A stretch of 64,000 nt of DNA from Sphingomonadales bacterium (GTDB lineage Bacteria > Pseudomonadota > Alphaproteobacteria > Sphingomonadales > Sphingomonadaceae): positions 86,267-150,266 of the forward strand of contig JANXVZ010000023.1 of the NCBI GenBank assembly GCA_025351405.1. The letters run 5' to 3'. This document shows, piece by piece, positions 54,690 through 63,231 of the stretch. The notes below the pieces were generated by a model. The model was not told where the DNA came from, made no database searches, and was given only the letters and a program-made list of their open reading frames with translations. A program made the translations under genes and the position numbers. Position 1 is the first letter of the stretch. Each line of letters starts with the position of its first letter.

Positions 54690-56795
54690 ATGAGGGCGCG
54701 ACCGGCGCTTTTGGTCGCTGTCGCCGGGCTGGCGGCACTGGCCATCGCCACGGCGCCTCCGCGGTTGCCGGATTATGACGACGTGCGGGGGCAATGGCAG
54801 TCGAGCGAGGCGCGGTTGCTGGCGCGGGATGGCCGTCTGCTCGACCTGCGACGGGCCGACGCGCATGTTCGCAAGCGCGACTGGGTCGGCATCAACCAGG
54901 TTTCGGCGGCACTGCTGGCTGCCACGGTGCGCGGCGAGGACCATCGGTTCTGGCAGCACCACGGTGTCGATTGGCGCGCCGTGGGGAGCGCCCTTCGGGC
55001 GCGTCTGCGGCTTGACGGGGAACGCAAGCGCCCGCGCGGCGCCAGCACCATCACCATGCAATTGGCGGGCCTGCTCGATGCACGGCTCGGCCGGGCGGGG
55101 ACGCGGTCACCCTTGCAGAAGCTGGCGCAGGCGCGCGCCGCCTGGAGCCTCGAGCGGCGGTGGACCAAGCCGCAAATCCTCGAAGCCTGGCTCAACCTGC
55201 TGCCCTGGCGGGGTGACCTGGTTGGCATCGATGCGGCAGCGCGCAGTCTGGCAGGGCGTCCGCCGGGCGCGCTGGGCGTTCCCGAAAGCCGCATTCTCGC
55301 CGCCCTGATCCCCGCGCCGGCGGCGTCCCCGGCGCAGGTGGCGACGCGCGCCTGCCGCCCGGTGCCGGCGGAATGCGCGCAATTGCGGGTCACCGCCGAT
55401 ACCATGCTCGGGCCACGTGCGGCCCTTCCCGATCCCGCGCTCGCACCACAGCTTGCCGAACGCCTGCTGGCTGGCGGCCGCAAAGTCGTGCGCACCACCA
55501 TCGACGCCGACTTGCAGACCTTTGTCGCGCAGGTCCTGGCGCGGCAACTGGCGGCGCTGGCCAGCCACAATGTCCGTGACGGTGCCGCGCTGGTTGTCGA
55601 CAACGCAAGCGGCGAGGTCCTCGCCTATGTCGGGTCGGCGGGGGCCGCTTCGCGCAGCGGTGCCGTCGATGGCGCCGCAGCCGCGCGGCAGGCCGGATCG
55701 ACGCTGAAGCCGTTCCTCTATGGCCTCGCCCTTGAAAAGCGCCTGCTCACCGCCGCCTCCGTTCTCGATGATGCACCCGTTGATCTCGACACCGCCAGCG
55801 GGCTGTATGTGCCGCAGAATTACGACCGCGAATTCCGTGGCCCGGTCAGCGTGCGCTCGGCGCTGGGCAACAGCCTCAATGTGCCCGCCGTGCGGACGTT
55901 GCTGCTGGTCGGCGTCGATGCCCTGCGCGACGGGTTGTTCGACAGCGGCTATCGCGGCATCTCGCGGGATGGCGATTATTACGGCTTCAGCCTGGCGCTG
56001 GGCTCGGCCGAAGTGACGCTGCTCGAACAGGCGGCGGCCTATCGCAGCCTGGCACGGGGCGGTCGCTGGTCGGCATTGCGGCTGGAACCGGCACCGGCCC
56101 CGCCAGATCGTACCGTGCTCGACCCGCGCGCCGCCGCCATTGTCAGCGACATCCTCGCCGACCCCGCAGCGCGCACCGCCACCTTTGGCGATAACAGCGC
56201 GTTGACGTTGCCCTTTCCGGTCGCCGTCAAGACCGGCACCTCCAAGGCGCTGCGCGACAATTGGTGCATCGGGTTCAGCAGCCGTTACGTCGTTGCGGTC
56301 TGGACCGGCAATTTCGAGGGGGACAGCATGGCGGCGGGCATCTCCGGCGTCAGCGGCGCGGGGCCGGTATGGCGTGAAATCATGCTGCATCTGCACCGCG
56401 ACCATGCCGGTGCGGCGTTTGCCATTCCGCCCGGCGTCATCGCGGGCGATGTTCGCTTCGACCCCGCTATCGAACCGCCGCGCCGCGAGCTGTTCCTGGC
56501 CGGAACCGAGCTGGGCGTGGTGCGCGTTGCCCCCGCTGCTGCGGTGCGGCCGCGCCTCGTTGCCCCCGCCGATGGCAGCATCATCGCGATCGACCCCGAT
56601 ATCCCGCCGGCGCGCCAACGCATCGGCATTCGCGCATCGGGGAGCGGCGCCGCGATGCGCTTCGAGATCGACGGGCGCAACGCCGGGCCTGCGGACCGCA
56701 TCCTGCTGTGGACGCCGACCCCGGGCACGCACCGCATCATCCTGCGTGGGGGTGACGGAAAAGCGCTCGACCGCAGCCGGATCAGCGTTCGCTGA
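54690..56795 (+). CDS. pbpC: Penicillin-binding protein 1C
   Basis: A 701-residue bifunctional cell-wall enzyme. An N-terminal anchor (about 4-22) precedes the glycosyltransferase GT51 domain with Glu83 in RGEDHRFWQHHGVDW and RGASTITMQLAGLL. The transpeptidase domain has Ser337 in the SxxK motif GSTLKPF, then SLN and VKTGTS. The C-terminal BiPBP_C domain covers about 600-701. It pairs with the alpha-2-macroglobulin gene. The stop codon lies inside the first of the three tandem dyads. Confidence 0.95.
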   Translation: MRARPALLVAVAGLAALAIATAPPRLPDYDDVRGQWQSSEARLLARDGRLLDLRRADAHVRKRDWVGINQVSAALLAATVRGEDHRFWQHHGVDWRAVGSALRARLRLDGERKRPRGASTITMQLAGLLDARLGRAGTRSPLQKLAQARAAWSLERRWTKPQILEAWLNLLPWRGDLVGIDAAARSLAGRPPGALGVPESRILAALIPAPAASPAQVATRACRPVPAECAQLRVTADTMLGPRAALPDPALAPQLAERLLAGGRKVVRTTIDADLQTFVAQVLARQLAALASHNVRDGAALVVDNASGEVLAYVGSAGAASRSGAVDGAAAARQAGSTLKPFLYGLALEKRLLTAASVLDDAPVDLDTASGLYVPQNYDREFRGPVSVRSALGNSLNVPAVRTLLLVGVDALRDGLFDSGYRGISRDGDYYGFSLALGSAEVTLLEQAAAYRSLARGGRWSALRLEPAPAPPDRTVLDPRAAAIVSDILADPAARTATFGDNSALTLPFPVAVKTGTSKALRDNWCIGFSSRYVVAVWTGNFEGDSMAAGISGVSGAGPVWREIMLHLHRDHAGAAFAIPPGVIAGDVRFDPAIEPPRRELFLAGTELGVVRVAPAAAVRPRLVAPADGSIIAIDPDIPPARQRIGIRASGSGAAMRFEIDGRNAGPADRILLWTPTPGTHRIILRGGDGKALDRSRISVR

Positions 56796-56856
56796 TCATT
56801 TTATGCCCCGATCAGCATGCGCTGATCATTCCTTGCCCGATCAGCAAGCGCTGATC
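56780..56856. repeat. Three tandem GATCAGC dyad units
   Basis: Three copies of GATCAGC-N4-GCTGATC lie at 56780-56797, 56810-56827 and 56839-56856, at a period of 30 then 29 nt. The spacers are ATTTTATGCCCC and ATTCCTTGCCC. Each can form a 7-bp hairpin. The first carries the pbpC stop and the last carries the stop of the small minus-strand gene. Confidence 0.9.
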
Positions 56857-57133
56857 ATTCCGCAAAAACCGTCGATGGGCCACCCTTGCGCACCCGCAGC
56901 CGCACCGGGCCGGGTTTCGATGCTGCGGCCGCGCTGCCGTCGCGCGCCAGCACCGCGATGGCGTGACCGACGTCGAAGCCGAACATGTTGGGCCAATCGC
57001 CAACCGGAGCGGTGCCATCGACCCGTATGTTGAGCACGACGAAGCCGGGGCGGGTATCGTCATGGGACAACGACAACAGCGTGCCGCTGATTTCGGCGTG
57101 GTTTTCGACGATCTGTACCATGGCCTGTTCCAT
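56855..57133 (-). CDS. Small conserved-looking protein, last gene of the ATP-grasp operon
   Basis: A 92-residue protein without Cys, signal peptide or membrane segment. It reads as a folded beta-rich domain (IRVDGTAPVGDWPNMFGFDVG, AIAVLARDGS, PVRLRVRKGG). I do not recognise a family. Its ATG directly abuts the ATP-grasp stop (0 nt) and its own stop lies in the third GATCAGC dyad. It could be a partner subunit or a substrate carrier for the ligase. A leader-core precursor-peptide pattern is not visible. Confidence 0.7.
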   Translation of the reverse strand: MEQAMVQIVENHAEISGTLLSLSHDDTRPGFVVLNIRVDGTAPVGDWPNMFGFDVGHAIAVLARDGSAAAASKPGPVRLRVRKGGPSTVFAE

Positions 57134-58066
57134 TCACACCCGCGTGCCGAGATGGGCGACCAGCGCCGCCGCGATCGGCTGGCCACCATGTTCCTCGAAG
57201 TAACTGTAAGCTGGGGACGGGTTGACCTCGAAGCAATAGATCGTGCCATCGGGCGTGCGCTTGAGGTCGATGCCGGACATCGTCAGCCCCAGCCGTGCGG
57301 TCAGCCGCACGCACGCCTCGGCGATGTCATCGGCCAACACCATCGGCGCCATGGCCGTGTCCAGGCCGTCGCGTTCGCCATAGCGATAATCCACGGCGTC
57401 CGAGACGATTTCGGTGGCGAACACGGCACCGCCGATGACATGGACCCGGATGTTGACGCCGGGTACATAACCCTGGAATTGCGTCGGCAACCGGGTCACG
57501 CTGTCGAGGTCGGGACCGGCATCGGGCGACCATTCGCGCACGATCGATCGCACGGCAGACACCGATTTGAAGATGATGCGGCCCTGTTCGGCATGGAAGG
57601 CGCGCACTGCCTCGGGGCGGTTGGTGACCAGCGTTGGTGGCGTGAGCAGGCCAACCGCGGTGATCGCCTGCGCCTGCGCCGGCTTCGACAGGTTGCTGCC
57701 CATCGTTGCCGGGCGATTGACGACCCTTGTCGGCAGGGTATCGAGCACTTCATCGAACAGACCCGAAATGATGCGGGCCCGGGCCAGGGCAACGGGGTCG
57801 GCAGGGGTGCGGCCGCGCGGCCGATGTTCGGGCATGACACCGACATCGCCCATGCGCGCGTAGATGCCGGTCAGAGCGGCCAGCGCGATGGGCGCGCCGC
57901 CGAGCGTGATTTCACCGCCAAGTCCCGCCGCACCCCAGTCGAGATGCAACCCGCAGTGCGCGGCATGGCGCTGGTTGAAGACGATGTGCGGCGCGCCGGC
58001 GCGTTCGGCAGCAGCGATCGCCAAGGCCAGGGGGGGCTCTGAAGGGATGCCGGCGAACAGGATCAT
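57134..58066 (-). CDS. RimK-like ATP-grasp ligase (active-looking)
   Basis: A 310-residue protein. A pre-ATP-grasp domain (1-100) is followed by RVVNRPATMGSN (113-125), then the ATP-grasp fold with Lys167 (IFKSVS), Arg207, Asp267 (GIDLKR) and the metal-binding Glu280/Asn282 (FEVNPSP). That set is expected for formation of an acyl-phosphate and a peptide or amide bond. The substrates are unknown. ATG 58066 overlaps the upstream gene by 4 nt. The upstream neighbour is a catalytically altered paralogue, and the next gene is a 92-residue protein. Confidence 0.8.
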   Translation of the reverse strand: MILFAGIPSEPPLALAIAAAERAGAPHIVFNQRHAAHCGLHLDWGAAGLGGEITLGGAPIALAALTGIYARMGDVGVMPEHRPRGRTPADPVALARARIISGLFDEVLDTLPTRVVNRPATMGSNLSKPAQAQAITAVGLLTPPTLVTNRPEAVRAFHAEQGRIIFKSVSAVRSIVREWSPDAGPDLDSVTRLPTQFQGYVPGVNIRVHVIGGAVFATEIVSDAVDYRYGERDGLDTAMAPMVLADDIAEACVRLTARLGLTMSGIDLKRTPDGTIYCFEVNPSPAYSYFEEHGGQPIAAALVAHLGTRV

Positions 58067-58860
58067 GGCGCCCTCGCCGCCATCAGCGCCACCAGCGCGG
58101 CCAGCGCCGGGCCGCCATCGACCACCGGCGCCGGGTTGGCGGCAACAAAACGCCACCGCGGGTCATCGGCCATCTGCGCCAGCCGGATGGCAAGGACATC
58201 GGTTCCCGACAGGCGCGCCAGCCGGCAGCAGGCGGGGTGCGCCGCGTCGGCATCACCCAACACCGTGTCGCCGATCACCAGCACATCGGCGGTCGTCGCG
58301 GCCGGCGCCGCATGACCCATCGCCCGGTCCAGCCCCGCCATGTCGCCGGGATGGAAGGGCAGCAATTCCAGCCGTTCGACATGGCCGATGGGCGGCGGAA
58401 AGGTTCGCGTGCTGCTGGTGGCACCACCGGGGTGCGGCAACAGTCCCGCGGTGTCGGCGCGTGCCAGCCACAACCATGGCCGATCCGCCGGCCCGTTGAG
58501 GGTGCCGAAGGCGGGCCGGTTGATGACCCGGTCACCCAGGCTTTCGAGCCAGCTGAGCAGCAGTGCCAACCACTCGGTCTGGCCGTAGTCGCGGTCGGCT
58601 GCCGACCAGCCTTCGAAGCCCAGCGCCAGCATCGGCTCGACGCGGTTGAACACGACGTCGAACTCGCCGGCATCGCCGTCACCGAAATCGAGCCGTGTCG
58701 ACACCGTGCCGTCGGGTTGCAGGCGGTGCCACCAGCGCGCGCCGGTCAGGGCGCCGAGCGTGGCACGCCGGACGACGCCGCCGCCGGCGCGCGCCGCCAG
58801 CGCCGTCGCAACGGCGTTTGCGGTCGGGTCGAGCGCATGGCCAAGAACCAATGCACGCAT
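58063..58860 (-). CDS. Pseudo-ATP-grasp paralogue of the next gene
   Basis: A 265-residue protein that aligns along its length with the ATP-grasp protein encoded just downstream: RVINRPAFGTLN (111-122) matches RVVNRPATMGSN, and CRLARLSGTDVLAIRL...FVAANPAP matches CVRLTARLGLTMSGIDL...FEVNPSP. The acidic metal ligands are replaced (Asp to Arg, Glu to Ala) and about 45 residues of the ATP-binding core are missing. It is probably a non-catalytic partner or scaffold (inference). It lies 34 nt after the M6 protease stop and overlaps the ligase by 4 nt. Confidence 0.65.
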   Translation of the reverse strand: MRALVLGHALDPTANAVATALAARAGGGVVRRATLGALTGARWWHRLQPDGTVSTRLDFGDGDAGEFDVVFNRVEPMLALGFEGWSAADRDYGQTEWLALLLSWLESLGDRVINRPAFGTLNGPADRPWLWLARADTAGLLPHPGGATSSTRTFPPPIGHVERLELLPFHPGDMAGLDRAMGHAAPAATTADVLVIGDTVLGDADAAHPACCRLARLSGTDVLAIRLAQMADDPRWRFVAANPAPVVDGGPALAALVALMAARAP

Positions 58861-58894
58861 GGCCGGTTACCGGCCGCAATCGCTGTTGCCCGCC

Positions 58895-60808
58895 CTAGTT
58901 CGGCCCTGAATCGTACAGCCGCTTGGCATGTGCCGACCCACCGGCCATTTGCGCGTTGAGCGCGGCATGGTCGTCCTCGCCGGACAGCGATCCCTGTGAC
59001 AGGTCGGGGCGCAGTTCGTTGCCGATGAACGGGCCGCCGGCGCCCGCCCCGCCGCCACCGCCCACTGCCGCTTCCAGCGCCGCGATACGTGCCAGCAGTT
59101 CCTCGGTGCTCGACCCGGCAACGCCGCCACCCAGGCCTCCGCCCAGGCCTCCGCCCAGGCCGCCTCCACCGTGCCCGAAGCCGCCGGGCCGGCCTTCACC
59201 CAACTTGCCCTCCGCAAACTTGCCATCGCTGAACTTGCCGTCCGAAAGCTTGTTTTCGAACACCTGCTTGTCGGGGTTGTGCTTGTCGGGAAGCTTGTCG
59301 AACTTGATTTCCTTGCCGTCCTTGAATTCCTTGTGGAGCTCCTTGCTAAGCTCCTTCTCCTTGGTGACTTCCTTGCGGATTTCCTTGTTCTCCTTGATGA
59401 TCTTGCCGCATTTGACCTGCAGGTTGGCGGTCATCACCGGGCCTGGAGCCGAAATTCCGGTCACGCCGACACAGGTCGCGGCACCGGAATAGGATTTGGA
59501 GTTGGGGGTCGATGTCGCCGTGAAATTGGCGTTGTTGGCGGTCCCCGGCCATTGGTCACCCGCGTCACCGCGATTGTGGTTGAGCTCCAGGTCGCGCTTG
59601 CCGTCGGCCTGCATCAGCGCCACCCAATAATGGTTCTCGTCGCGGTTGCTGGTCTGGTTTTCGTCGATATGCCAGATCAGCACGCCGGCACCGGGCATCG
59701 AAACATCGAATGACCCGGTCTTCTGGCGATTTTCGACAAGGAAATACTCCTTGCCCGGGGCGCCGTCCTTCCACAGCCGGTAGACCGTGTGGCCTGCCTT
59801 GACGTCGGCCATCTGGACAACGGCGTTGGTGGTGCGGTTATCAACCTGGACCCAGCCCTGGTTGGCCTTGCACCACGCGCTCGGATGTGTGGGGGCATTG
59901 CCGCCGCCACCCCAGCTTCCGCTCGCCATCAGGCACCAGTTGCCGATGCCTTCCGACGAGTTGTCGGTGTCGTAAAGATCGGGGAAGCCGAACAGCAGAT
60001 GCCCGAGTTCATGCGCGCAAACGCCTATCTTGCAGTCTTCCGGCACGGTGAGATAGGCAAACACCTTGGTCGAATCGACGCTTTGCGCGCCCCCTTCGAT
60101 CGTCCATTTGTGGGACCAGATGTCCCCCGGGCTGGAATTGGTTTCGGCCCCCGTCCCGGCATGGATGACAATGAAGGCATCGACAAAGCCATTGCCGTCA
60201 TTGTCGTAGGGCGTGAAATTGACGCTGGGGTTGGACGCGGTCAGCGCATCGCGCGCCATGGTCTGGGCATTGGGCGAAACATTGCCGAGGCCGGACGCGC
60301 CATGGGCATAGGCCGCCAGCGTCTGCGGCATCCGGAACGGGCCGACGACATCGCCCTGGATGTCGATGAGGCCGTTGGTGACCTCGGCATAATACTCACG
60401 GACGCTTTTCTGGGCACCGCCCTGCGAGAAGAAAAGATCGCGGAAATGCTGCTGTGTCGCGGCCATGTGCTTGTCGGAAAAATCCACCAGCACGACGATG
60501 ACGCGCAACGCCCCGCGCAATGGCGCCCGGTCCGCAGCGGCCGAACGAATGACGCTGGGCGCCGCGCCGACCGGATAGGCTTCCGGCGGAATGATCACGC
60601 CATCGTTGAAGCCGAGGCCATGCGGTTCCGACAGCTTCAGCGAAAAGGAGTCCGAGAAGCCGACTGCCTTGCGCGCCGAAGCCAGCGCGGTATTGAACTT
60701 TTCGCGAAGCTCCGGCGCCATCGAGACGGCGCAGCGATCACCATCGTCGCTGGTCTTGGCGGCGCTGAATATATGCTGGATGTTCGCTACGATATCAGTG
60801 TCCGTCAT
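58895..60808 (-). CDS. M6 family (immune-inhibitor-A-like) metalloprotease domain protein
   Basis: A 637-residue protein. Residues about 98-450 form an M6 metalloprotease: SVREYYAEVTNG, a Ca-type DNDGNGFVD loop (202-210), the zinc motif HELGH at 266-270 (context HELGHLLFGFPDLYD), Met-turn CLMASGSWGG, and VLIWHIDEN. No Sec or Tat signal peptide is visible (MTDTDIVANIQHIF). A tail follows: a charged Lys/Glu helical stretch (about 475-520), KLSDGKFSDGKFAEGK-type repeats, a poly-Gly stretch (GGGLGGG units) and a short acidic end. It may be cytoplasmic or exported by a non-classical route. It is the first gene of a four-gene operon. Confidence 0.85.
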   Translation of the reverse strand: MTDTDIVANIQHIFSAAKTSDDGDRCAVSMAPELREKFNTALASARKAVGFSDSFSLKLSEPHGLGFNDGVIIPPEAYPVGAAPSVIRSAAADRAPLRGALRVIVVLVDFSDKHMAATQQHFRDLFFSQGGAQKSVREYYAEVTNGLIDIQGDVVGPFRMPQTLAAYAHGASGLGNVSPNAQTMARDALTASNPSVNFTPYDNDGNGFVDAFIVIHAGTGAETNSSPGDIWSHKWTIEGGAQSVDSTKVFAYLTVPEDCKIGVCAHELGHLLFGFPDLYDTDNSSEGIGNWCLMASGSWGGGGNAPTHPSAWCKANQGWVQVDNRTTNAVVQMADVKAGHTVYRLWKDGAPGKEYFLVENRQKTGSFDVSMPGAGVLIWHIDENQTSNRDENHYWVALMQADGKRDLELNHNRGDAGDQWPGTANNANFTATSTPNSKSYSGAATCVGVTGISAPGPVMTANLQVKCGKIIKENKEIRKEVTKEKELSKELHKEFKDGKEIKFDKLPDKHNPDKQVFENKLSDGKFSDGKFAEGKLGEGRPGGFGHGGGGLGGGLGGGLGGGVAGSSTEELLARIAALEAAVGGGGGAGAGGPFIGNELRPDLSQGSLSGEDDHAALNAQMAGGSAHAKRLYDSGPN

Positions 60809-60970
60809 CACGCTTCTCCCCGTGAGGTTTGACGATCTGCGACACGATTCTATTTTTGATTGAACGACTCGCTTATGCCACGTTTTCGCCTCGATGGGAA
60901 CGTTACGCGTGCCATATAAACCCCGTTGGCAATTGCCGTGGCTATTCGCTAGGGTCGGGCGTGCTCGACG

Positions 60971-62485
60971 ATGATTGAACAGGCGCGCCCAGGCTCCGGC
61001 GAGGAACCGCTGACGATTGCGGCCGTGACACGCAACTGGCGATTGCAGGCCGGCATCCTGTGCGCCGTGGTCGGCATCGTCGCGGTGGAATCGACCATCG
61101 CCGAAATCGTCCACACCCATCTGACCGCGCGCGTCGCGATGATCTTCCTCGCCGGCGTCCTCATCACCGGGCTGCGCCTTGGCCAGCGTCCCGCGGTGCT
61201 GGCGGCGGTGCTTTCCACCTTCAGCTATGCGTTCTTTGTCGGCATGCCGCGCGGCCTCGACAGCATCCGCTACCCCGGCGATGTCATCACACTGGTGTTT
61301 TTCCTCATACTCAGCACCGTCACCGGGGCGCTCGCGGGCCAGTCCCGCGACGACCGCCAGCAGGTTCGCGCGCGCGCCCGGTCGAGCGACGCCCTCTATC
61401 GCTCCAGCCGCGAACTTTCGGCCATGGCGCAGGAATCGGACCTGCGCACCGCGCTCGCCGCCCGCATCGCCGATGCGGCAGGCGGCGCCGGGGCCATCCT
61501 GACCGATGGCCGGCTATGGTCGCGGCCCGGTGCGGCGGTACCGGGGCCGGCGTTGCTCGCTGCCGCCACGGCCGCCGCCTGCAGCGGTGAAACCGTCTCG
61601 GTCGAAGGCTGGCGCGTACGCGCGATGCACGCCGGTGGTTTCGATCTCGGCATCGCCCTGTGGCGCGAACAATCGAACGGCAGGGACGGCGCCGGCACCG
61701 AGTTGATCAGCGTGCTCGCCGACCTCGGCGCTGCTGCCATCGCGCGCGCACGGCTGGCCGTCGCCCATGCCGAAGTCGAAGGCCTCGCCCGCGCGCAAGA
61801 CTTGCTGACGACGCTGCTCGCATCGATCTCGCATGACTTTCGCACGCCGCTGACCGCCATTCTTGCCTCCGCCAGCAGCCTGCGGCTCTATGGCGAGGTG
61901 TTTTCGGTCGAAACCCGTACCGACCTGCTCGTCACCATCGAGGAGGAAGCCACCCGCCTCAACCGCTTTGTCGCCAACCTGATGAGCATGACCAAGCTTG
62001 AAGCGGGCGCCATCGCCGACCATTTCGACGTCATCGATATCGGCGAACTGCTCCACGATGTGGCCGGTGCCAGCCGCCGCCGCGCCCGGGACCCTGCCGC
62101 AATCCGCGTCGATGCCGAGCCGCGGTTGCAGGTGCGCGCCGACCCGCTGCTGCTGGCACAGGCGCTGGCCAACGTCCTCGACAACGCCGTGCGCTTCAGC
62201 CCGGCCGGTGCCGCCGTGACGCTTTCGGCGCAGCGCCGGGACGGCGCGGTGCACGTCGCCGTCGACGATGCCGGGCCCGGCGTTCCCGAAGCGGAATTGC
62301 CGCGCATCTTTGAAAAATTCTACCGATCCCCCGGTGCCGCGCCGTTCGGCAACGGCACCGGGCTGGGCCTGTCGATCACCCGCGGGTTGATCGAGGCCAT
62401 GCACGGGCGGGTATCGGCGCAGAATCGCGGGCCTTCACAACCAGGCTTGCGTGTCACAGTGGAAATGCCGGAAGCAATGTTATGA
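60971..62485 (+). CDS. KdpD-like sensor histidine kinase lacking the KdpD N-terminal domain
   Basis: A 504-residue kinase. A DUF4118 block of four TM segments (about 25-125), as in KdpD, is followed by a GAF-like region (about 145-260) and HisKA with ASISHDFRTPLTAIL (His288). The ATPase has NVLDNAVRFSP, DDAGPGVP, FEKFY and GTGLGLSITRGLIE. The N-terminal KdpD/Usp-like domains of full KdpD are missing. It overlaps the response-regulator gene by 4 nt and is divergent from the M6 operon (162-nt gap). No kdpFABC is in the window, so its target is open. Confidence 0.9.
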   Translation: MIEQARPGSGEEPLTIAAVTRNWRLQAGILCAVVGIVAVESTIAEIVHTHLTARVAMIFLAGVLITGLRLGQRPAVLAAVLSTFSYAFFVGMPRGLDSIRYPGDVITLVFFLILSTVTGALAGQSRDDRQQVRARARSSDALYRSSRELSAMAQESDLRTALAARIADAAGGAGAILTDGRLWSRPGAAVPGPALLAAATAAACSGETVSVEGWRVRAMHAGGFDLGIALWREQSNGRDGAGTELISVLADLGAAAIARARLAVAHAEVEGLARAQDLLTTLLASISHDFRTPLTAILASASSLRLYGEVFSVETRTDLLVTIEEEATRLNRFVANLMSMTKLEAGAIADHFDVIDIGELLHDVAGASRRRARDPAAIRVDAEPRLQVRADPLLLAQALANVLDNAVRFSPAGAAVTLSAQRRDGAVHVAVDDAGPGVPEAELPRIFEKFYRSPGAAPFGNGTGLGLSITRGLIEAMHGRVSAQNRGPSQPGLRVTVEMPEAML

Positions 62486-63222
62486 CCATGACCATGACGC
62501 CGCCCTCCATCGACGCCAGCGCCGTAGTTGCCGCGGCGCGACTGTTGATCGTCGACGACGAACCGCAGTTGATCCGCGCCTTGGCGCCGGCGTTGTCGGC
62601 CGCCGGCTACGCGCTCACCACCGCCGCCGATGCCACCGAGGCGCTGGCGCTGATGACGGCGCAACCGTTCGATGCGATCATCCTCGACCTCGGCTTGCCC
62701 GATCTCGACGGCAAGGAGGTGATCGCTCGCATTCGGGACTGGTCGGGCGTGCCGATCATCGTGCTGTCGGCGCGCGACCTCGAGGCCGAAAAGATCATGG
62801 CGCTCGATCTCGGCGCCAATGATTTCATCAACAAGCCGTTCACCGTCGGCGAACTGCTGGCCCGGCTGCGCGCCGCGATGCGGATTCGCAACCGCGCCGC
62901 CGATGCCGCATCCCGATTTTGCATCGGCGGCCTCGATGTGGATTTCGTGGCGCGCAAAGTGCGCCTCGATGGTGCCCGGCTGCACCTGACGCCGCGCGAA
63001 TATGCCCTGTTGCGCACCATGGCGAGCCACAGCGACCGTGTCCTGACCCACCGCCAGATCATCAATGCCGTCTGGGGTGTCCATTCGACCGTCGATGCCC
63101 AATCGGTGCGCGTGCTTGTCGGCCAGCTGCGCCAGAAGATCGAGACCGATCCCAACCGGCCGCGCTATCTCCTTACCGAAACCGGCGTCGGCTATTCGAT
63201 GGCGAGCGACGACGGGCGATAG
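62482..63222 (+). CDS. KdpE-like OmpR-family response regulator
   Basis: A 246-residue regulator. The receiver domain has IVDDEPQ, Asp69 in ILDLGLPDLDG, and Lys118 in the NKPFT segment. The winged-helix effector domain (about 145-240) has RLHLTPREYALLRTMA and LRQKIETDPNRPRYLLTETGVGY, typical of KdpE. It has a 20-residue N-terminal extension. Coupled to the kinase by ATGA, it may control kdp genes elsewhere or the divergent M6 operon. Confidence 0.92.
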   Translation: MTMTMTPPSIDASAVVAAARLLIVDDEPQLIRALAPALSAAGYALTTAADATEALALMTAQPFDAIILDLGLPDLDGKEVIARIRDWSGVPIIVLSARDLEAEKIMALDLGANDFINKPFTVGELLARLRAAMRIRNRAADAASRFCIGGLDVDFVARKVRLDGARLHLTPREYALLRTMASHSDRVLTHRQIINAVWGVHSTVDAQSVRVLVGQLRQKIETDPNRPRYLLTETGVGYSMASDDGR

Positions 63223-63231
63223 AGCCCTCGC

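Noticed and set aside
59100..59170. Short direct repeats of about 12 nt, first taken as a CRISPR-like array
   Set aside because: They encode the GGGLGGG repeats of the M6 protein tail; there are no spacers and the unit is coding.
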